59,769 nucleotides of DNA from Akkermansia muciniphila (GTDB lineage: Bacteria; Verrucomicrobiota; Verrucomicrobiia; Verrucomicrobiales; V1-33): assembly GCA_945900785.1 (NCBI GenBank), contig CAMDJM010000025.1, positions 1 to 59,769 on the forward strand, written 5' to 3'. Positions 8,397 through 17,195 of the stretch are shown here, in pieces (position 1 is the first letter of the stretch; every line of letters begins with the position of its first letter). The notes under the pieces were generated by a model. The model had not been told where the DNA came from. It saw nothing but the letters and a program-made list of their open reading frames with translations, and did not search any database. The position numbers and the translations under genes are program-made.

Positions 8397-11300
8397 CTAG
8401 CGGTTGGTGAGGGCCGCATCGGAGGTGAGCAGGGTGGAGCAGACGATGGTGAGGGCCGCTAGGGCAGGGTCTTCGGCCAGGGCGACCGCTTTCGCCGCAG
8501 TCACGTCGGCGGTGAAGTGCTGGAGCTGGCTGGTGTGCAATTCCGTCAGGGCGGCGAGTTCCGGGGGGGCGGCGGTTCGGGAGGTAAGCAGCAGGAAGGC
8601 GCGTTGCAGCTGCGCTTCAACGCTGGCGGGCTGTTCGCGGATGGCGCGTGCGGCGAGGGAGCGCGCGCATTCGAAGAAGCTCTGATCATTCAGAAAGATG
8701 AGCGGCTGGAGGGGGGTGTTGGTAGTCAGGCGGCGGGGCTGGCAAATCTCGCGGCTGCCGGCATCCAGGGTGAGCATGCCAGGCGGTGGGGCGGTGCGCT
8801 TCCGGAAGGTGTAGAGGCTGCGGCGGTGGAGGCCTTCGCCGGTGTCCGGGGTGTAGTCGCCTCCGGAGGCTCCGGCCTCGGACCAGACGCCGGCGGGTTG
8901 CCAGGGCCTGACGCTGGGGCCGCCGGTTTTTTCCACGAGGAGCCCGGCGGCGAGGAGCGCCTGATCGCGGATGGCTTCGCCGGATAACCGATAGGAAGGG
9001 CCACGGGCAAGGAGCCGGTTCAGAGGATCTTTTTCCCGTTTTTCCCGGGTGGCGGCGGAATCCTGACGGAAGGTGGCGCTGAGGACGATGCGGCGGAGGA
9101 GCAGTTTGACGTCCCATCCGGTTTGGGTAAATTCCGCAGCGAGGGTGTCGAGCAGTTCCTGATGGGATGGGGCATCGCCCTGCTGGCCGAAATTTTCCTG
9201 GGTGGCGACAATGCCGGTGCCGAAGCACATCATCCAGAGGCGGTTGACAGCGACGCGGGAGACGAGGGGGTTGTCAGGATGCGTCATCCACTGGGCGAGG
9301 CCGAGCCGGTTGCGGGGGGCGGTATCCGGGAAGGGCATGACGGCCTGGGGCGGCGCTGGATCGACGGGTTGCTTCAAGTCAGGAGAGGCGTAGTCGCCGC
9401 GGGTGAGGACGTGAAACTGCCGGGGGGTGGGGGATTCCTGCATCACCATGATGAGAGGACTTTTGCCGAGAAAATCGTCCTCAAGGTTTTGGCGCGCGGT
9501 GGTGACGGCGGCGCGGGCTTTGGTCATTTCCGGGTCAATCCGCGCCAGGTAGTGATCCTGGAGGATGCTGCGGGCACCGGATGGTCCTGCTTTGGCGGCG
9601 GCGAGGATAGCCGTGAGGACGGGCTGGTGCAGATCAGCCACTTCCAGCGGGGAAAGGAGGTGGCGGAAGATTTTGATGTCATCCATGCGTCCCTGGGCGA
9701 AGCCGCGGTCATCGCGCGGACGGGCCCCGAGTCGCATGGTTTCGGTGGTGATATTTTTGTTAAGAGTGTCGTGCCGGACCCGGGTGGGGACGGGGTGGCC
9801 TTCATGATAGAGTTTCAAGCCGGAGGCCTGGGAGGAGCCATCGTAGGTGACGGTGACCTCCACCCATTGGTTGATTGGGAAATCATCAATGGATTCGATG
9901 GAAGCGGCGCAGCCAGGCCAGAGGTGGATGCAGCTCCAGCGGAGTTTGCCGTCCTCCAGGAGGAGTTCGAATCCAGCGGCATCGGCCATTTGAGAGAACA
10001 TGGCAGGACCGGTATGGAGGAGTAGGGCCCGGGGTTTTTTGTCAGGGGAATAGAGCCGCAGGGAAATGCTGAGCGGCAGGTGGCGGGTGATGCCGCTGAC
10101 CCCATCAAGCGCCAGGGTGGTGTCTCCATCGAATTCCATGGCTCCGCCCAGGGCCCCGGGGACGGGGGTGAGTTGGCCGCCGGACATGGTGGCGGGTTTA
10201 AGCTCAGGGCCGGTGCCGGAGTTGGCCAGCTTTCCATCGGCGATGGCATCCAGGGTATAGTGTTCTGACGGTGCCGGAGTTGTCAGGGTGGCGGTCGCCG
10301 CCAGCCAGGCGTCGAAGGCTGCGGTGCGGGTGGTGGCGGTTTGGCTGGCCTGGGTAAGGGCTGCGGAAAGTGCGGCCTGACGTTTATTCAGTTCCGGAGT
10401 GCTGCCAGGGGGCAGCAGCGCCATGGAGGGCTCCGGGGCGGAGGTGGAAATGGAGTAGGGGTAGAGTCCGTTTTCATCGATCTGACCGAACATGGAGGCC
10501 ATGCTGTAGTAGTCCTTTTGGGAGAGCGGATCGTATTTGTGGTCGTGGCATTTCGAGCACTCCAGGGTGAGCCCTAGGAAGGCGGTGCCGGCAGTGTGGA
10601 CGCGGTCGGAGATGTATTCCTGACGGAATTCCTGTTCGATGGAGCCGCCTTCCTGGGTTTGACGGTGGAGGCGGTTGAACAGGGTAGCGAGCCGTTGCTC
10701 CTGGGTTGCGTCCGGGAGGAGATCGCCGGCGATTTGCCACGTCAGGAACTGATCGTAGGGCAGGTTTTCGTTGAAGGATTTGATGACCCAGTCCCGCCAC
10801 GGCCAGACGAAGCAGTTGTTGTCGGATTGATAGCCGTAGGTATCGGCAAAGCGGGCGATATCGAGCCAGTCCTGAGCCATCCGTTCGCCAAAACGTGGGG
10901 AGGCGAGCAGGGCGTCGACTTGTTTTTCAAAGGCGTCAGGTGCGGGGTCGGCAGCGAAGGCCGCGAGCTGGTCGGGGGAGGGTGGCAGGCCAGTGAGGAC
11001 AAAGGAGGCGCGGCGCAGGAGGGTAGCTCGGCTGGCCTCCAGGGCGGGCACGAGCTGGGAGGCCTCCAGGCGGGCGAGGATGAAACGGTCGATGCTGCTG
11101 CGGGGCCAGGTGGGGTCCTTTACCGCAGGGAGGGGCTGGGCTTGCGGGGGATGGAAGGCCCAATGTTTTTCGTATTTGGCCCCTGACCTAACCCATGCTT
11201 CGAGGATCTCTTTTTCGGCGGGGCTGAGCGGCCGGTGCAGCTTCGGCGGCGGCATGATGTCGTCAGGATCGGTGGCGTGGAGACGCTTCAGGATTTCGCT

Positions 11301-11540
11301 GTTTTCCGGTTGATCCGGATCGATGGCGCGGAAGCCACTTTTCAGAAGAGTCGTGGCCCCTTCCGGGGTGTCGAGGCGGAGACCAGCCTCGCGCTTCGCA
11401 CTGTCCGGCCCATGGCAGGCAAAGCAGCGGTCGGAGAGGAGCGGGCGGACCTGCCGGTTGAAATCGACGGCGGCGGGCGCGGCGGTGGCCAGCAGGAGGG
11501 TTAGACCATGAATGGCGTATCTGAGGAAAGGACCGGACAT
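8397..11540 (-). CDS. PSD1-type cytochrome c / DUF1549 / LamG-like / DUF1553 protein
   Basis: A 1,047-residue exported multidomain protein. Residues 1-24 form a signal peptide. A planctomycete-type cytochrome c motif follows (CFACH at residues 39-43, within VRPLLSDRCFACHGPDS). DUF1549 comes next (SIDRFILARLE, FVLTGLPPSP) and includes a second heme-like motif, CSKCHDHKYDP. A concanavalin/LamG-like insert lies at roughly residues 430-640, and DUF1553 makes up the C-terminus (NRLGLAQWMTHPDNPLVSRV, NRLW). It is followed after six bases by the DUF1501 gene. The arrangement suggests a periplasmic redox partner of the DUF1501 protein, attached to carbohydrate through the LamG-like module; that role is inferred. 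The start is the ATG at 11540, directly before the signal peptide. Confidence 0.92.
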   Translation of the reverse strand: MSGPFLRYAIHGLTLLLATAAPAAVDFNRQVRPLLSDRCFACHGPDSAKREAGLRLDTPEGATTLLKSGFRAIDPDQPENSEILKRLHATDPDDIMPPPKLHRPLSPAEKEILEAWVRSGAKYEKHWAFHPPQAQPLPAVKDPTWPRSSIDRFILARLEASQLVPALEASRATLLRRASFVLTGLPPSPDQLAAFAADPAPDAFEKQVDALLASPRFGERMAQDWLDIARFADTYGYQSDNNCFVWPWRDWVIKSFNENLPYDQFLTWQIAGDLLPDATQEQRLATLFNRLHRQTQEGGSIEQEFRQEYISDRVHTAGTAFLGLTLECSKCHDHKYDPLSQKDYYSMASMFGQIDENGLYPYSISTSAPEPSMALLPPGSTPELNKRQAALSAALTQASQTATTRTAAFDAWLAATATLTTPAPSEHYTLDAIADGKLANSGTGPELKPATMSGGQLTPVPGALGGAMEFDGDTTLALDGVSGITRHLPLSISLRLYSPDKKPRALLLHTGPAMFSQMADAAGFELLLEDGKLRWSCIHLWPGCAASIESIDDFPINQWVEVTVTYDGSSQASGLKLYHEGHPVPTRVRHDTLNKNITTETMRLGARPRDDRGFAQGRMDDIKIFRHLLSPLEVADLHQPVLTAILAAAKAGPSGARSILQDHYLARIDPEMTKARAAVTTARQNLEDDFLGKSPLIMVMQESPTPRQFHVLTRGDYASPDLKQPVDPAPPQAVMPFPDTAPRNRLGLAQWMTHPDNPLVSRVAVNRLWMMCFGTGIVATQENFGQQGDAPSHQELLDTLAAEFTQTGWDVKLLLRRIVLSATFRQDSAATREKREKDPLNRLLARGPSYRLSGEAIRDQALLAAGLLVEKTGGPSVRPWQPAGVWSEAGASGGDYTPDTGEGLHRRSLYTFRKRTAPPPGMLTLDAGSREICQPRRLTTNTPLQPLIFLNDQSFFECARSLAARAIREQPASVEAQLQRAFLLLTSRTAAPPELAALTELHTSQLQHFTADVTAAKAVALAEDPALAALTIVCSTLLTSDAALTNR

Positions 11541-11672
11541 AAAAGGGTGGCGCAGGGGACCATGACGGAAAGCTTACACCCGGTCAAGCTGAGGTCTTTC
11601 AGGAGAGACGGCCCGCATCCTTCAAAGGCTGCAATCTGTATCGACTCCGGGGTGTTTTCCCCGTTTTCCAGC

Positions 11673-12017
11673 CTATCCCGGAGGCCAGGACAGGGGCCGT
11701 CCCGCCAACAGGTGGACGTGCAGGTGGGGCACGGTTTCGCCTGCATCCTTGCCATGGTTGATGACCAGGCGGAAGCCCTGGCTGGTGGTGCAGATGCCGA
11801 GTTGACGGGCTACGGCACCTGCCGTCAGGAGCAGGGCACCCAGTTGCGCCTGATCGTCCGGCAGCGCCTCGCCCACGCGGGGGATGACGCGCTTGGGCAC
11901 GATGAGAATGTGGATGGGAGCCTGGGGCGTGATGTCCCGGAAGGCTAAGGTGTCAGCATCCTCGTAGACGATATCCGCTGGGATTTCGCGGGCGATGATG
12001 CGTTCGAAAAGGGTCAT
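11673..12017 (-). CDS. HIT family protein (histidine triad nucleotide-binding, HINT-like)
   Basis: A 114-residue HIT protein. The ATG at 12017 gives the canonical N-terminus TLFERIIAREIPADIVYED; the longer open frame upstream has no homologous sequence and overlaps the next gene. The active-site triad is HLHVHLLAG near the C-terminus. HINT proteins are cytoplasmic purine nucleoside phosphoramidases or AMP-lysine hydrolases. The length is that of HINT rather than of FHIT. It is the last of three minus-strand genes (nrdR, hypothetical, HIT) with short gaps, which may be cotranscribed. Confidence 0.92.
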   Translation of the reverse strand: MTLFERIIAREIPADIVYEDADTLAFRDITPQAPIHILIVPKRVIPRVGEALPDDQAQLGALLLTAGAVARQLGICTTSQGFRLVINHGKDAGETVPHLHVHLLAGRPLSWPPG

Positions 12018-12052
12018 GCAGGGAGAGGGCGGCTGGCCAGGCTGGTTGGAAC

Positions 12053-12613
12053 TTAAGCGGCGGCGCGGAGTTCGATGCGGCAGCCATCGCAGGACGCCAT
12101 ACGATTGCGGAGAAAGGTTGCGATTTCGCTTTCGAGCTGGCGGCAGGATTGCGTCCAGTATTTCGCGGCACAAAGGCGTTTCACGCCTTCATGGGAAGAG
12201 GTGAGGGCGATGGCGCAGGCTCCCAGCTCAGCGAGTTCCTGGAGGCGGGCATCCAGGAGTTGGAAGAAACGGAGTTCAAAGCCCTCTCCGGCTTCCCGGG
12301 CGAGGTCATCCAGCGATAACGTGAGGGCAGGCGGAGTGAGGGCCACGCGGTCGCCGATATCGGTAAACCCGATTTTTTCCAGAATGTGCCGGATCTTCCC
12401 CGTGAGTTCATCAAGGGTGATCGTGGAGCCGGCGAAGCGCTCGCGCAGATAGATGAGCAGGCTGCGGACGATATCCGGGGTGAACCACCAATCATCCTGC
12501 CCGGCCGCCCGCGCGGCATCGCGGATGTTTTCCTCCAGCCAATCGGAGCCGTAGGTGGTGATTTGGTAGCGTCCGACGCAGAGGAGAGGGAGTTGGGCAG
12601 GCAGAGCGATCAC
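12053..12613 (-). CDS. Conserved hypothetical protein between nrdR and the HIT gene
   Basis: A 186-residue cytoplasmic protein without signal peptide or membrane segments. Residues ~35-90 (FTPDIVRSLLIYLRERF, DELTGKIRHILEKIGF) are helical and resemble part of an ATP-cone fold in spacing, which would suit a neighbour of nrdR, but the similarity is too weak to assign. The C-terminus has CDGC and a tryptophan/cysteine segment (KYWTQSCRQLE). The gap to nrdR is 65 bases and includes a run of eight Gs. I do not recognise the family; joint transcription with nrdR is inferred from strand and spacing. Confidence 0.75.
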   Translation of the reverse strand: MIALPAQLPLLCVGRYQITTYGSDWLEENIRDAARAAGQDDWWFTPDIVRSLLIYLRERFAGSTITLDELTGKIRHILEKIGFTDIGDRVALTPPALTLSLDDLAREAGEGFELRFFQLLDARLQELAELGACAIALTSSHEGVKRLCAAKYWTQSCRQLESEIATFLRNRMASCDGCRIELRAAA

Positions 12614-12678
12614 GTGGATAAGGTCGGGTTAGAGGCGGCTGGGGAAGTGGAGAGGGAAAAGGGAGGGGGGGGCGGGAC

Positions 12679-13173
12679 TCAGCGTTGGGTGAAGAGTTCC
12701 GGATGGACGACGCTGGCGGGGACGCGATGCTCCATGGAGGCGATTTCATGAATGAATTCCCCGACGTCCTGGAACTCGCGGTAAACGCTGGTATAGCGCA
12801 CGTAGGCCACGGGGTCGACGCTGTGGAGCTTGTCCATGACCTTGAGGCCGAGCAGCTTGGAGGGAATTTCGCGCTGGCCGGAAGCTTCCAGATCGGTGGC
12901 CAGGTCGTCCGCCGCCGCGTGCAGGATTTCCATGCTGACAGGCCGTTTTTCGCAGGCTTTGGCAAAGCTGCGGATGAGTTTTTCGCGGTCAAAGGGCTCG
13001 CGGGCTCCGTTGCGCTTCACGATCAGAAGATCGGCCTGCTCCACGTGCTCGTAAGTCGTAAAGCGGGTAGTGCAGGAAAGACACTCGCGCCGCCGGCGGA
13101 TCGAGGCACCATCCCGGGAGATCCGGGAGTCGATCACCTTGTCATCCTGATTTTGGCATTTGGGGCAGCGCAT
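12679..13173 (-). CDS. nrdR: Transcriptional repressor NrdR
   Basis: A 164-residue NrdR. The N-terminal zinc ribbon uses C3 and C6 (MRCPKCQNQDD) and the later ECLSC pair. The ATP-cone domain follows at about residues 48-138 (VKRNGAREPFDREKLIRSFAKACEKRPVS is the start, residues read in pieces). NrdR binds paired NrdR boxes upstream of ribonucleotide reductase genes when loaded with dATP/ATP. No ribonucleotide reductase gene is in this window. The start codon sits at the base of a strong inverted repeat (13173-13206), which is unusual. It is divergent from fabF, with a 273-base shared upstream region. Confidence 0.95.
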   Translation of the reverse strand: MRCPKCQNQDDKVIDSRISRDGASIRRRRECLSCTTRFTTYEHVEQADLLIVKRNGAREPFDREKLIRSFAKACEKRPVSMEILHAAADDLATDLEASGQREIPSKLLGLKVMDKLHSVDPVAYVRYTSVYREFQDVGEFIHEIASMEHRVPASVVHPELFTQR

Positions 13174-13206
13174 GAGAAATGGAATCCCGCAGCGGGATAT
13201 TTCTCA
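13173..13206 (-). promoter_or_regulatory. Inverted repeat overlapping the nrdR start codon
   Basis: On the plus strand TGAGAAAT (13173-13180) pairs with ATTTCTCA (13199-13206), and ATCCCGC (13184-13190) pairs with GCGGGAT (13192-13198), leaving only a three-base bulge and a minimal loop. In the nrdR mRNA this hairpin would cover the ribosome-binding region and the A of the start codon. It could control translation, or it could be a short palindromic repeat that landed there. Confidence 0.5.
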
Positions 13207-13214
13207 AAATAGAG

Positions 13215-13226
13215 ACTACCGGTAGT
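13215..13226. promoter_or_regulatory. Perfect 12-bp palindrome between nrdR and fabF
   Basis: ACTACCGGTAGT is exactly self-complementary and lies 42 bases upstream of the nrdR start in the divergent nrdR/fabF region. It has the symmetry of a dimeric repressor operator. It does not match the AT-rich NrdR box that I know. Confidence 0.35.
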
Positions 13227-13347
13227 GGTGTCAATCGCCGAAGGCACAATATTTAGATTTTTATCAAAAAGGAGTCGCAATTTTCCGGGCTGCGGCTTTG
13301 CCCGAAAACGGGCCATGGAGGCTTCCCTGCAGACCCCGCGTGCCGGT

Positions 13348-13376
13348 TTGACAGCGCGAAAGGCTGCGTCTAAGTC
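13348..13376 (+). promoter_or_regulatory. Putative sigma70-type promoter of fabF
   Basis: A perfect TTGACA (13348-13353) is followed after 17 bases by TAAGTC (13371-13376), a poor -10 element. Transcription would start around 13383 and read straight into the hairpin at 13382-13413 ahead of fabF. Confidence 0.35.
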
Positions 13377-13381
13377 ATCAC

Positions 13382-13413
13382 GGCGGCCGTCGGGATGAGC
13401 CCGGACGGCCGCC
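13382..13413 (+). promoter_or_regulatory. GC-rich hairpin in the fabF leader
   Basis: GGCGGCCGTCGGG pairs with CCCGGACGGCCGCC around the loop ATGAG, giving 13 base pairs with one bulged base. It ends about 34 bases before the fabF ATG. No long T-run follows, so a simple terminator is less likely than a leader structure or attenuator. Confidence 0.4.
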
Positions 13414-13446
13414 TTCTGCATTTTACCCACCGCACCCCGCTGACCC

Positions 13447-14697
13447 ATGACCGATCGCCGCGTTGTCATCACTGGTATGGGCGTCATCTCCCCCGTTGGA
13501 AATGACGTCGAAACCTTCTGGAAAAACCTTGTCGCCGGCACCAGCGGCATCGGCAAGGTCACCCAATTCGATACCACCGGCTATGCCTGCCAGATTGGTG
13601 GCGAGGTGAAGGATTTTGACTATATCCCCTTTTTCAAAGTGCCCAAGGACGGCAAGCGCTGCGACCGCTACGCCGGCTTGGGCGTGGCCGCCGCGAAGAT
13701 GGCACTGGATGACTCCGGCGTTGATTTGACGGCGATTGACCCCACCCGCTTCGGCGTCATGGTCGGCAGCGGCATCGGTGGTCTGGCCACCCATGAGGAA
13801 CAGCACACCAACCTCATCACCAAAGGCCCCAACCGCGTCAGCCCGTTCACCATTCCCATGATGATCAGCAATATCGGCAGTGGCATCATCAGCATGGAAC
13901 ATGGCCTGCATGGGCCGAATATGGTCATTGTGACCGCCTGTGCCACCAGCAACAACAATATAGGAGAAGCCTGGCGCATGATCAAATTCGGCGATGCCGA
14001 TGCCTTCCTCTGCGGCGGCGCGGAAGCCACCATCCTGCCCATGGGCTACTCCGGCTTTGGCAACATGAAAGCCCTCTCCACCCGCAACGACGAACCCCAG
14101 CGCGCCTCCCGTCCCTTCGACCGCAGCCGCGATGGCTTCGTCATGGGCGAGGGTGCCGGCGTCATGGTTATTGAGGAATTGGAGCACGCCAAAAAACGCG
14201 GGGCCCGCATCTACGCCGAACTCATCGGTTACGGGGTCAGTGGCGATGCCTATCACCTCTCCGCCCCCAACCCCGAAGGCACCCACGTCGCCCGCTGCAT
14301 GGAAATGGCCCTGCGCCATGCCAGGGTGAATCCGGAAGACGTGCAATACGTCAACGCCCACGCCACCTCCACGCCCATGGGCGACATTTGCGAGACCCGG
14401 GCCATCAAAAAAACCTTTGGGGCCCACGCCCACAACGGCCTTCTCGTCAGTGCCACCAAGAGCATGACCGGACACCTCCTCGGTGCCGCCGGGGCCATCG
14501 AACTGGCCGCCTGCGTCCTATCCATCCGTGATGGCATCGTTCACCCTACCATCAATCTCGAAGACCCGGATGACGAATGCGATCTCGATTACGTCGCCGG
14601 AACCGCCCGCGAAGCCACAATCGACGTCGCCGTCAGCAACGGCTTCGGCTTCGGCGGCCACAACGCTTCCGTCGTGATCCGCCGTTTCAACGGATAG
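13447..14697 (+). CDS. fabF: 3-oxoacyl-[acyl-carrier-protein] synthase II (FabF)
   Basis: A 416-residue beta-ketoacyl-ACP synthase II that elongates acyl-ACP with malonyl-ACP in type II fatty acid synthesis, in the cytoplasm. The thiolase-fold start VVITGMGVISPVG is clear. The catalytic triad is C165 (VTACATS), H305 (NAHATSTPMGD) and H343 (KSMTGHLLGAAG), and the glycine-rich end is NGFGFGGHN. Full length for the family. No acpP or other fab gene is adjacent, although acpP commonly precedes fabF; the upstream neighbour is nrdR on the opposite strand. The accessory island begins just after its stop. Confidence 0.96.
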   Translation: MTDRRVVITGMGVISPVGNDVETFWKNLVAGTSGIGKVTQFDTTGYACQIGGEVKDFDYIPFFKVPKDGKRCDRYAGLGVAAAKMALDDSGVDLTAIDPTRFGVMVGSGIGGLATHEEQHTNLITKGPNRVSPFTIPMMISNIGSGIISMEHGLHGPNMVIVTACATSNNNIGEAWRMIKFGDADAFLCGGAEATILPMGYSGFGNMKALSTRNDEPQRASRPFDRSRDGFVMGEGAGVMVIEELEHAKKRGARIYAELIGYGVSGDAYHLSAPNPEGTHVARCMEMALRHARVNPEDVQYVNAHATSTPMGDICETRAIKKTFGAHAHNGLLVSATKSMTGHLLGAAGAIELAACVLSIRDGIVHPTINLEDPDDECDLDYVAGTAREATIDVAVSNGFGFGGHNASVVIRRFNG

Positions 14698-14724
14698 TCC
14701 CGGCGGGGCCAACTTCCCGAAGAA

Positions 14725-15952
14725 CGCTTCGGATCAGGCGACGGCGGGCGGGAGGCGTCGATGACACGACAGATGCCTTACGAGCCGTTGCCTGCATCCG
14801 TTGTGTTGAACGGGTTCGCTTTGCTCAAGCGCTTCGCCAGGCCTTGGAGCGGGGTTTGAAGGAGGTGGGTTGCCATGGCAGCGGGTTGGGGGAGATGGCA
14901 GGCCTATGAGAAAACATCCATTCCTAAAAAATCTTATCCGTCTGTAGCCCGTTTCACTGGTCGGGTCCAGTTCAAAGGAGTGCGGCGCGACAGCAACGGG
15001 GAGCACACGCGCCCCGCGTGTCGTGGAGGGCGCCCCCGCCCTCCAATTGAAAACCACCCGGCGCAGCCGCACATCAGTTCAAGCGTGTCCAGGCGGCGCG
15101 CCCCGGGTGCACTTCAAGAACGCTCCAGGCTCCACCGCATTCGTCACGATGCTGCGCAGATGGATTCCCGACGTTCTGCCATAGCGCCAACCGTGGCTGC
15201 ACAGGGATCAATTAGCCGCTTCGCGGAAAGGTGGCAAGTCTTCCGCGCGGTGCGAAAGACGACACGTGGGGCGCGTGCGCTCCCCATTGATTGCCCTGCA
15301 GGTGGACCCGCGTGCGGCGGCATGAGGGGGGAGAACAGGCGTCCCGCCTGTCCCGCCGGGTGTCCCACCCGGTGCCGGTGCCTTGGCAGGAACCCACTGC
15401 AAGGATACATGGACCGGTGCATTGAATGCCCATGGCTCCGGCACCCGGCAGGATGCCGGGCGGGACAGCCGGGACGGCTGTTCTCCCCGGCACTTGCCAT
15501 TTCCGCGGCCCGGCCCCCGCCGCTACAGCCGCTGCCGCCGGCAAGCTCCTGCGCCAGCGCCATCCCCGCATGAAGCCGCCGCCCAAATATCTATTTTCCG
15601 CCCAGCCGGTCCTGACGCCATCAAAATCCGTCAGGTCCGGCCTTGGCGGATCATGCCCGGAAGCGGCGGATTTTGCGTTATGGCCCTGGAAGTCCAGACC
15701 CAGCCCCCGCTTCCAGGCATCGGCAAAGCCCCTTCCCGGAGTCACGATGGCGATCAAAGCCCCCTTTATCCGGTCCAGCCTGACCCGATGGAAGCCAAAA
15801 CCGGATTTAAGTGAGGAGAATCGCCCGGAAGCTTTACCCACTGACGCCCCGGCCACCAACCGGTCCTGAACCGGACGATGCCCAAAGGCCAACCGCGAAT
15901 CGTTCAACAACCGTTATCATCGGGGCTGCGCCCGATGATAACCATGGTCATT
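14725..15952 (+). repeat. Long direct repeat, copy A (non-coding, uninterrupted)
   Basis: This 1.2-kb stretch holds no convincing gene. It is repeated at 17196-17273 plus 18411-19886. Shared landmarks in order are CGGATCAGG with ACACGACAGATGCC, GCTTTGCTCAAGCGCTTCG, CTGTAGCCCGTTTCACTGG, GGATCAATTAGCCGCT, the palindrome ACAGGCGTCCCGCCTGT (15335-15351), CCGGCACCCGGCAGGATGCC, AAGCCAAAACCGGATTTAAG, and a terminal hairpin GTTATCATCGGG/CCCGATGATAAC (15913-15942). A second small palindrome, ACACGCGCCCCGCGTGT, lies at 15005-15021. Copy A runs unbroken through the point (about 14800) where copy B carries a 1.1-kb insert, and it lacks the recombinase-like segment found in copy B. Confidence 0.8.
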
Positions 15953-16035
15953 CGGTTTTTCGTGGGAGATTCATGATTGGCCGGAGTCCGAAACTGCGGC
16001 CTTTTGTCCTGTCCGAAGATGCCTAACGTCGAAAT

Positions 16036-16350
16036 TCACAACGCCGGGGAATCGGGATCAGGCGGATCTGCTTGATTGGCCGCTGGAGGAGGAGGAGGAG
16101 GAGACTTTTCATTGGAATTGATGATTTTCTCCATCATCCTGACGTCACGTAATCCTTTTACCCCAAACCAAATAAATATAAAGCCCAAGAGTGCAAAAAA
16201 AATGTTCCAATACCATAACTCCCCGTAAACTTCAGTCACTATATCAAAGGCAGTCCAGAATAAGAACAGAGATCCGAAAACCAAGTTGAAATTCGCGCCG
16301 TCCTTGTCCTTCTTTAGCGTGTATGAGTTAACATCTGAAATCTCTTTCAT
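16036..16350 (-). CDS. Small hypothetical membrane protein
   Basis: A 104-residue protein with two predicted membrane helices (LVFGSLFLFWTAFDIVTEVY and WNIFFALLGFIFIWFGVKGL) and a proline-rich tail (SPPPPPPAANQADPP). Base composition is markedly more AT-rich than its surroundings, suggesting recent acquisition. A GCCTAAC motif lies at 16021-16027, just beyond its stop. I do not recognise the family. The start ATG at 16350 is the only good candidate. It is the first of a series of short minus-strand genes in the accessory island. Confidence 0.65.
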   Translation of the reverse strand: MKEISDVNSYTLKKDKDGANFNLVFGSLFLFWTAFDIVTEVYGELWYWNIFFALLGFIFIWFGVKGLRDVRMMEKIINSNEKSPPPPPPAANQADPPDPDSPAL

Positions 16351-16510
16351 GGGGTTATTTTAGATTTTTTTAGCTTTGAGGGGCGTCTCTGGATCAGGTT
16401 AACCGGCGGGTTTGGATACCCATCTGGAAAATATGGCATGAATTAGAGGGTCTGGAGGTTGATGGCACCCGATGCCACGGGTGCAGCAGGGTGGCAGGCA
16501 GCATATCGAT

Positions 16511-16711
16511 TCAAAACTGGAAATGCAAGGAACTATGGGGAAGGAGGGCAGCGGGTTGATGGAGGGGGGATGGGCGCAATCCATTCATGAGGATTCCGAA
16601 TCCGAAGAGAAGTGCGAGGGCCATCACTGCATTTAGCCGACTAAGCGCTGGCACCGCTGGGGCGGGGGTGAGCGTTGAAACGGGGTGGCGGGTTAAAGTT
16701 ACGGAAAGCAT
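16511..16711 (-). CDS. Doubtful small hypothetical protein
   Basis: A 66-residue open frame with one hydrophobic segment (LNAVMALALLFGFGILMNGL). Nothing else supports it, and no family is recognised. It fills part of the gap between the small genes at 16036-16350 and 16803-17168. It could equally be a chance frame in repeat-derived DNA; the rest of 16351-16802 shows nothing I can name. Confidence 0.25.
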   Translation of the reverse strand: MLSVTLTRHPVSTLTPAPAVPALSRLNAVMALALLFGFGILMNGLRPSPLHQPAALLPHSSLHFQF

Positions 16712-16802
16712 GGCCGACAGAGGAGCCCCAGCGGTTGACCAGCCGCGCTTTGCTCGCCCTCGTTTGTTCGTGTGGCTGTTGTGGTGTAGTCATGCTGGTC
16801 GG

Positions 16803-17168
16803 TCAATAGTCACTGGATGGCTGTGACAGGCATAACAGGTTCAGTGCAGTGGTCAAGTCGAGTGTGCTTGCTGGTGGCGATAACAAAAGTTCTGACAGAT
16901 GGCCGTAGATGACGGTCGCCAGCTCATTTGGGCTAAAGGTGCCGGTCTCAATCAATCTCCCAGCACTCACCCTCACCGACTCAATGCCGAGCAAACGACT
17001 GCGCACTACAGGCTCGACTGGAACAACCTCTAGAATCTGTCCCTGAGCATCCCATGCTGAATATAGGCCAGCCTCAATGTCGGGCGATTCAATTGAGCAT
17101 TGAAGCTTCACCGGATCAAGCCACCACGAAACACCATCGTCTGCTCGGAGAATGATTGGTAGCATCAT
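16803..17168 (-). CDS. Hypothetical protein in accessory island
   Basis: A 121-residue soluble protein starting at tandem ATGs (17168). It has no signal peptide, membrane helix or cysteine motif. The sequence is mixed hydrophobic and acidic (SWWLDPVKLQCSIESPDIEAG, LLGIESVRVSAGRLIETGTF) and looks like a folded small beta-rich protein of the immunity or cassette type. Codon use is less GC-biased than in the core genes. A GTTGGGC motif follows at 17191, separating it from repeat copy B. Function unknown. Confidence 0.55.
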   Translation of the reverse strand: MMLPIILRADDGVSWWLDPVKLQCSIESPDIEAGLYSAWDAQGQILEVVPVEPVVRSRLLGIESVRVSAGRLIETGTFSPNELATVIYGHLSELLLSPPASTLDLTTALNLLCLSQPSSDY

Positions 17169-17195
17169 CGTTTTACGGAAAGCGTGCTGAGTTGG

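Noticed and set aside
13195..13260. NrdR box upstream of nrdR
   Set aside because: The palindromes present do not show the AT-rich core of the NrdR box pattern.
15144..15910. Minus-strand frames of 139-232 residues in repeat copy A
   Set aside because: They are not kept intact in copy B (frame and termini differ) and are dominated by palindromic repeat sequence.
16399..16584. Small minus-strand frame of 61 residues
   Set aside because: Cysteine/proline-rich chance sequence without start context; overlaps another doubtful frame.
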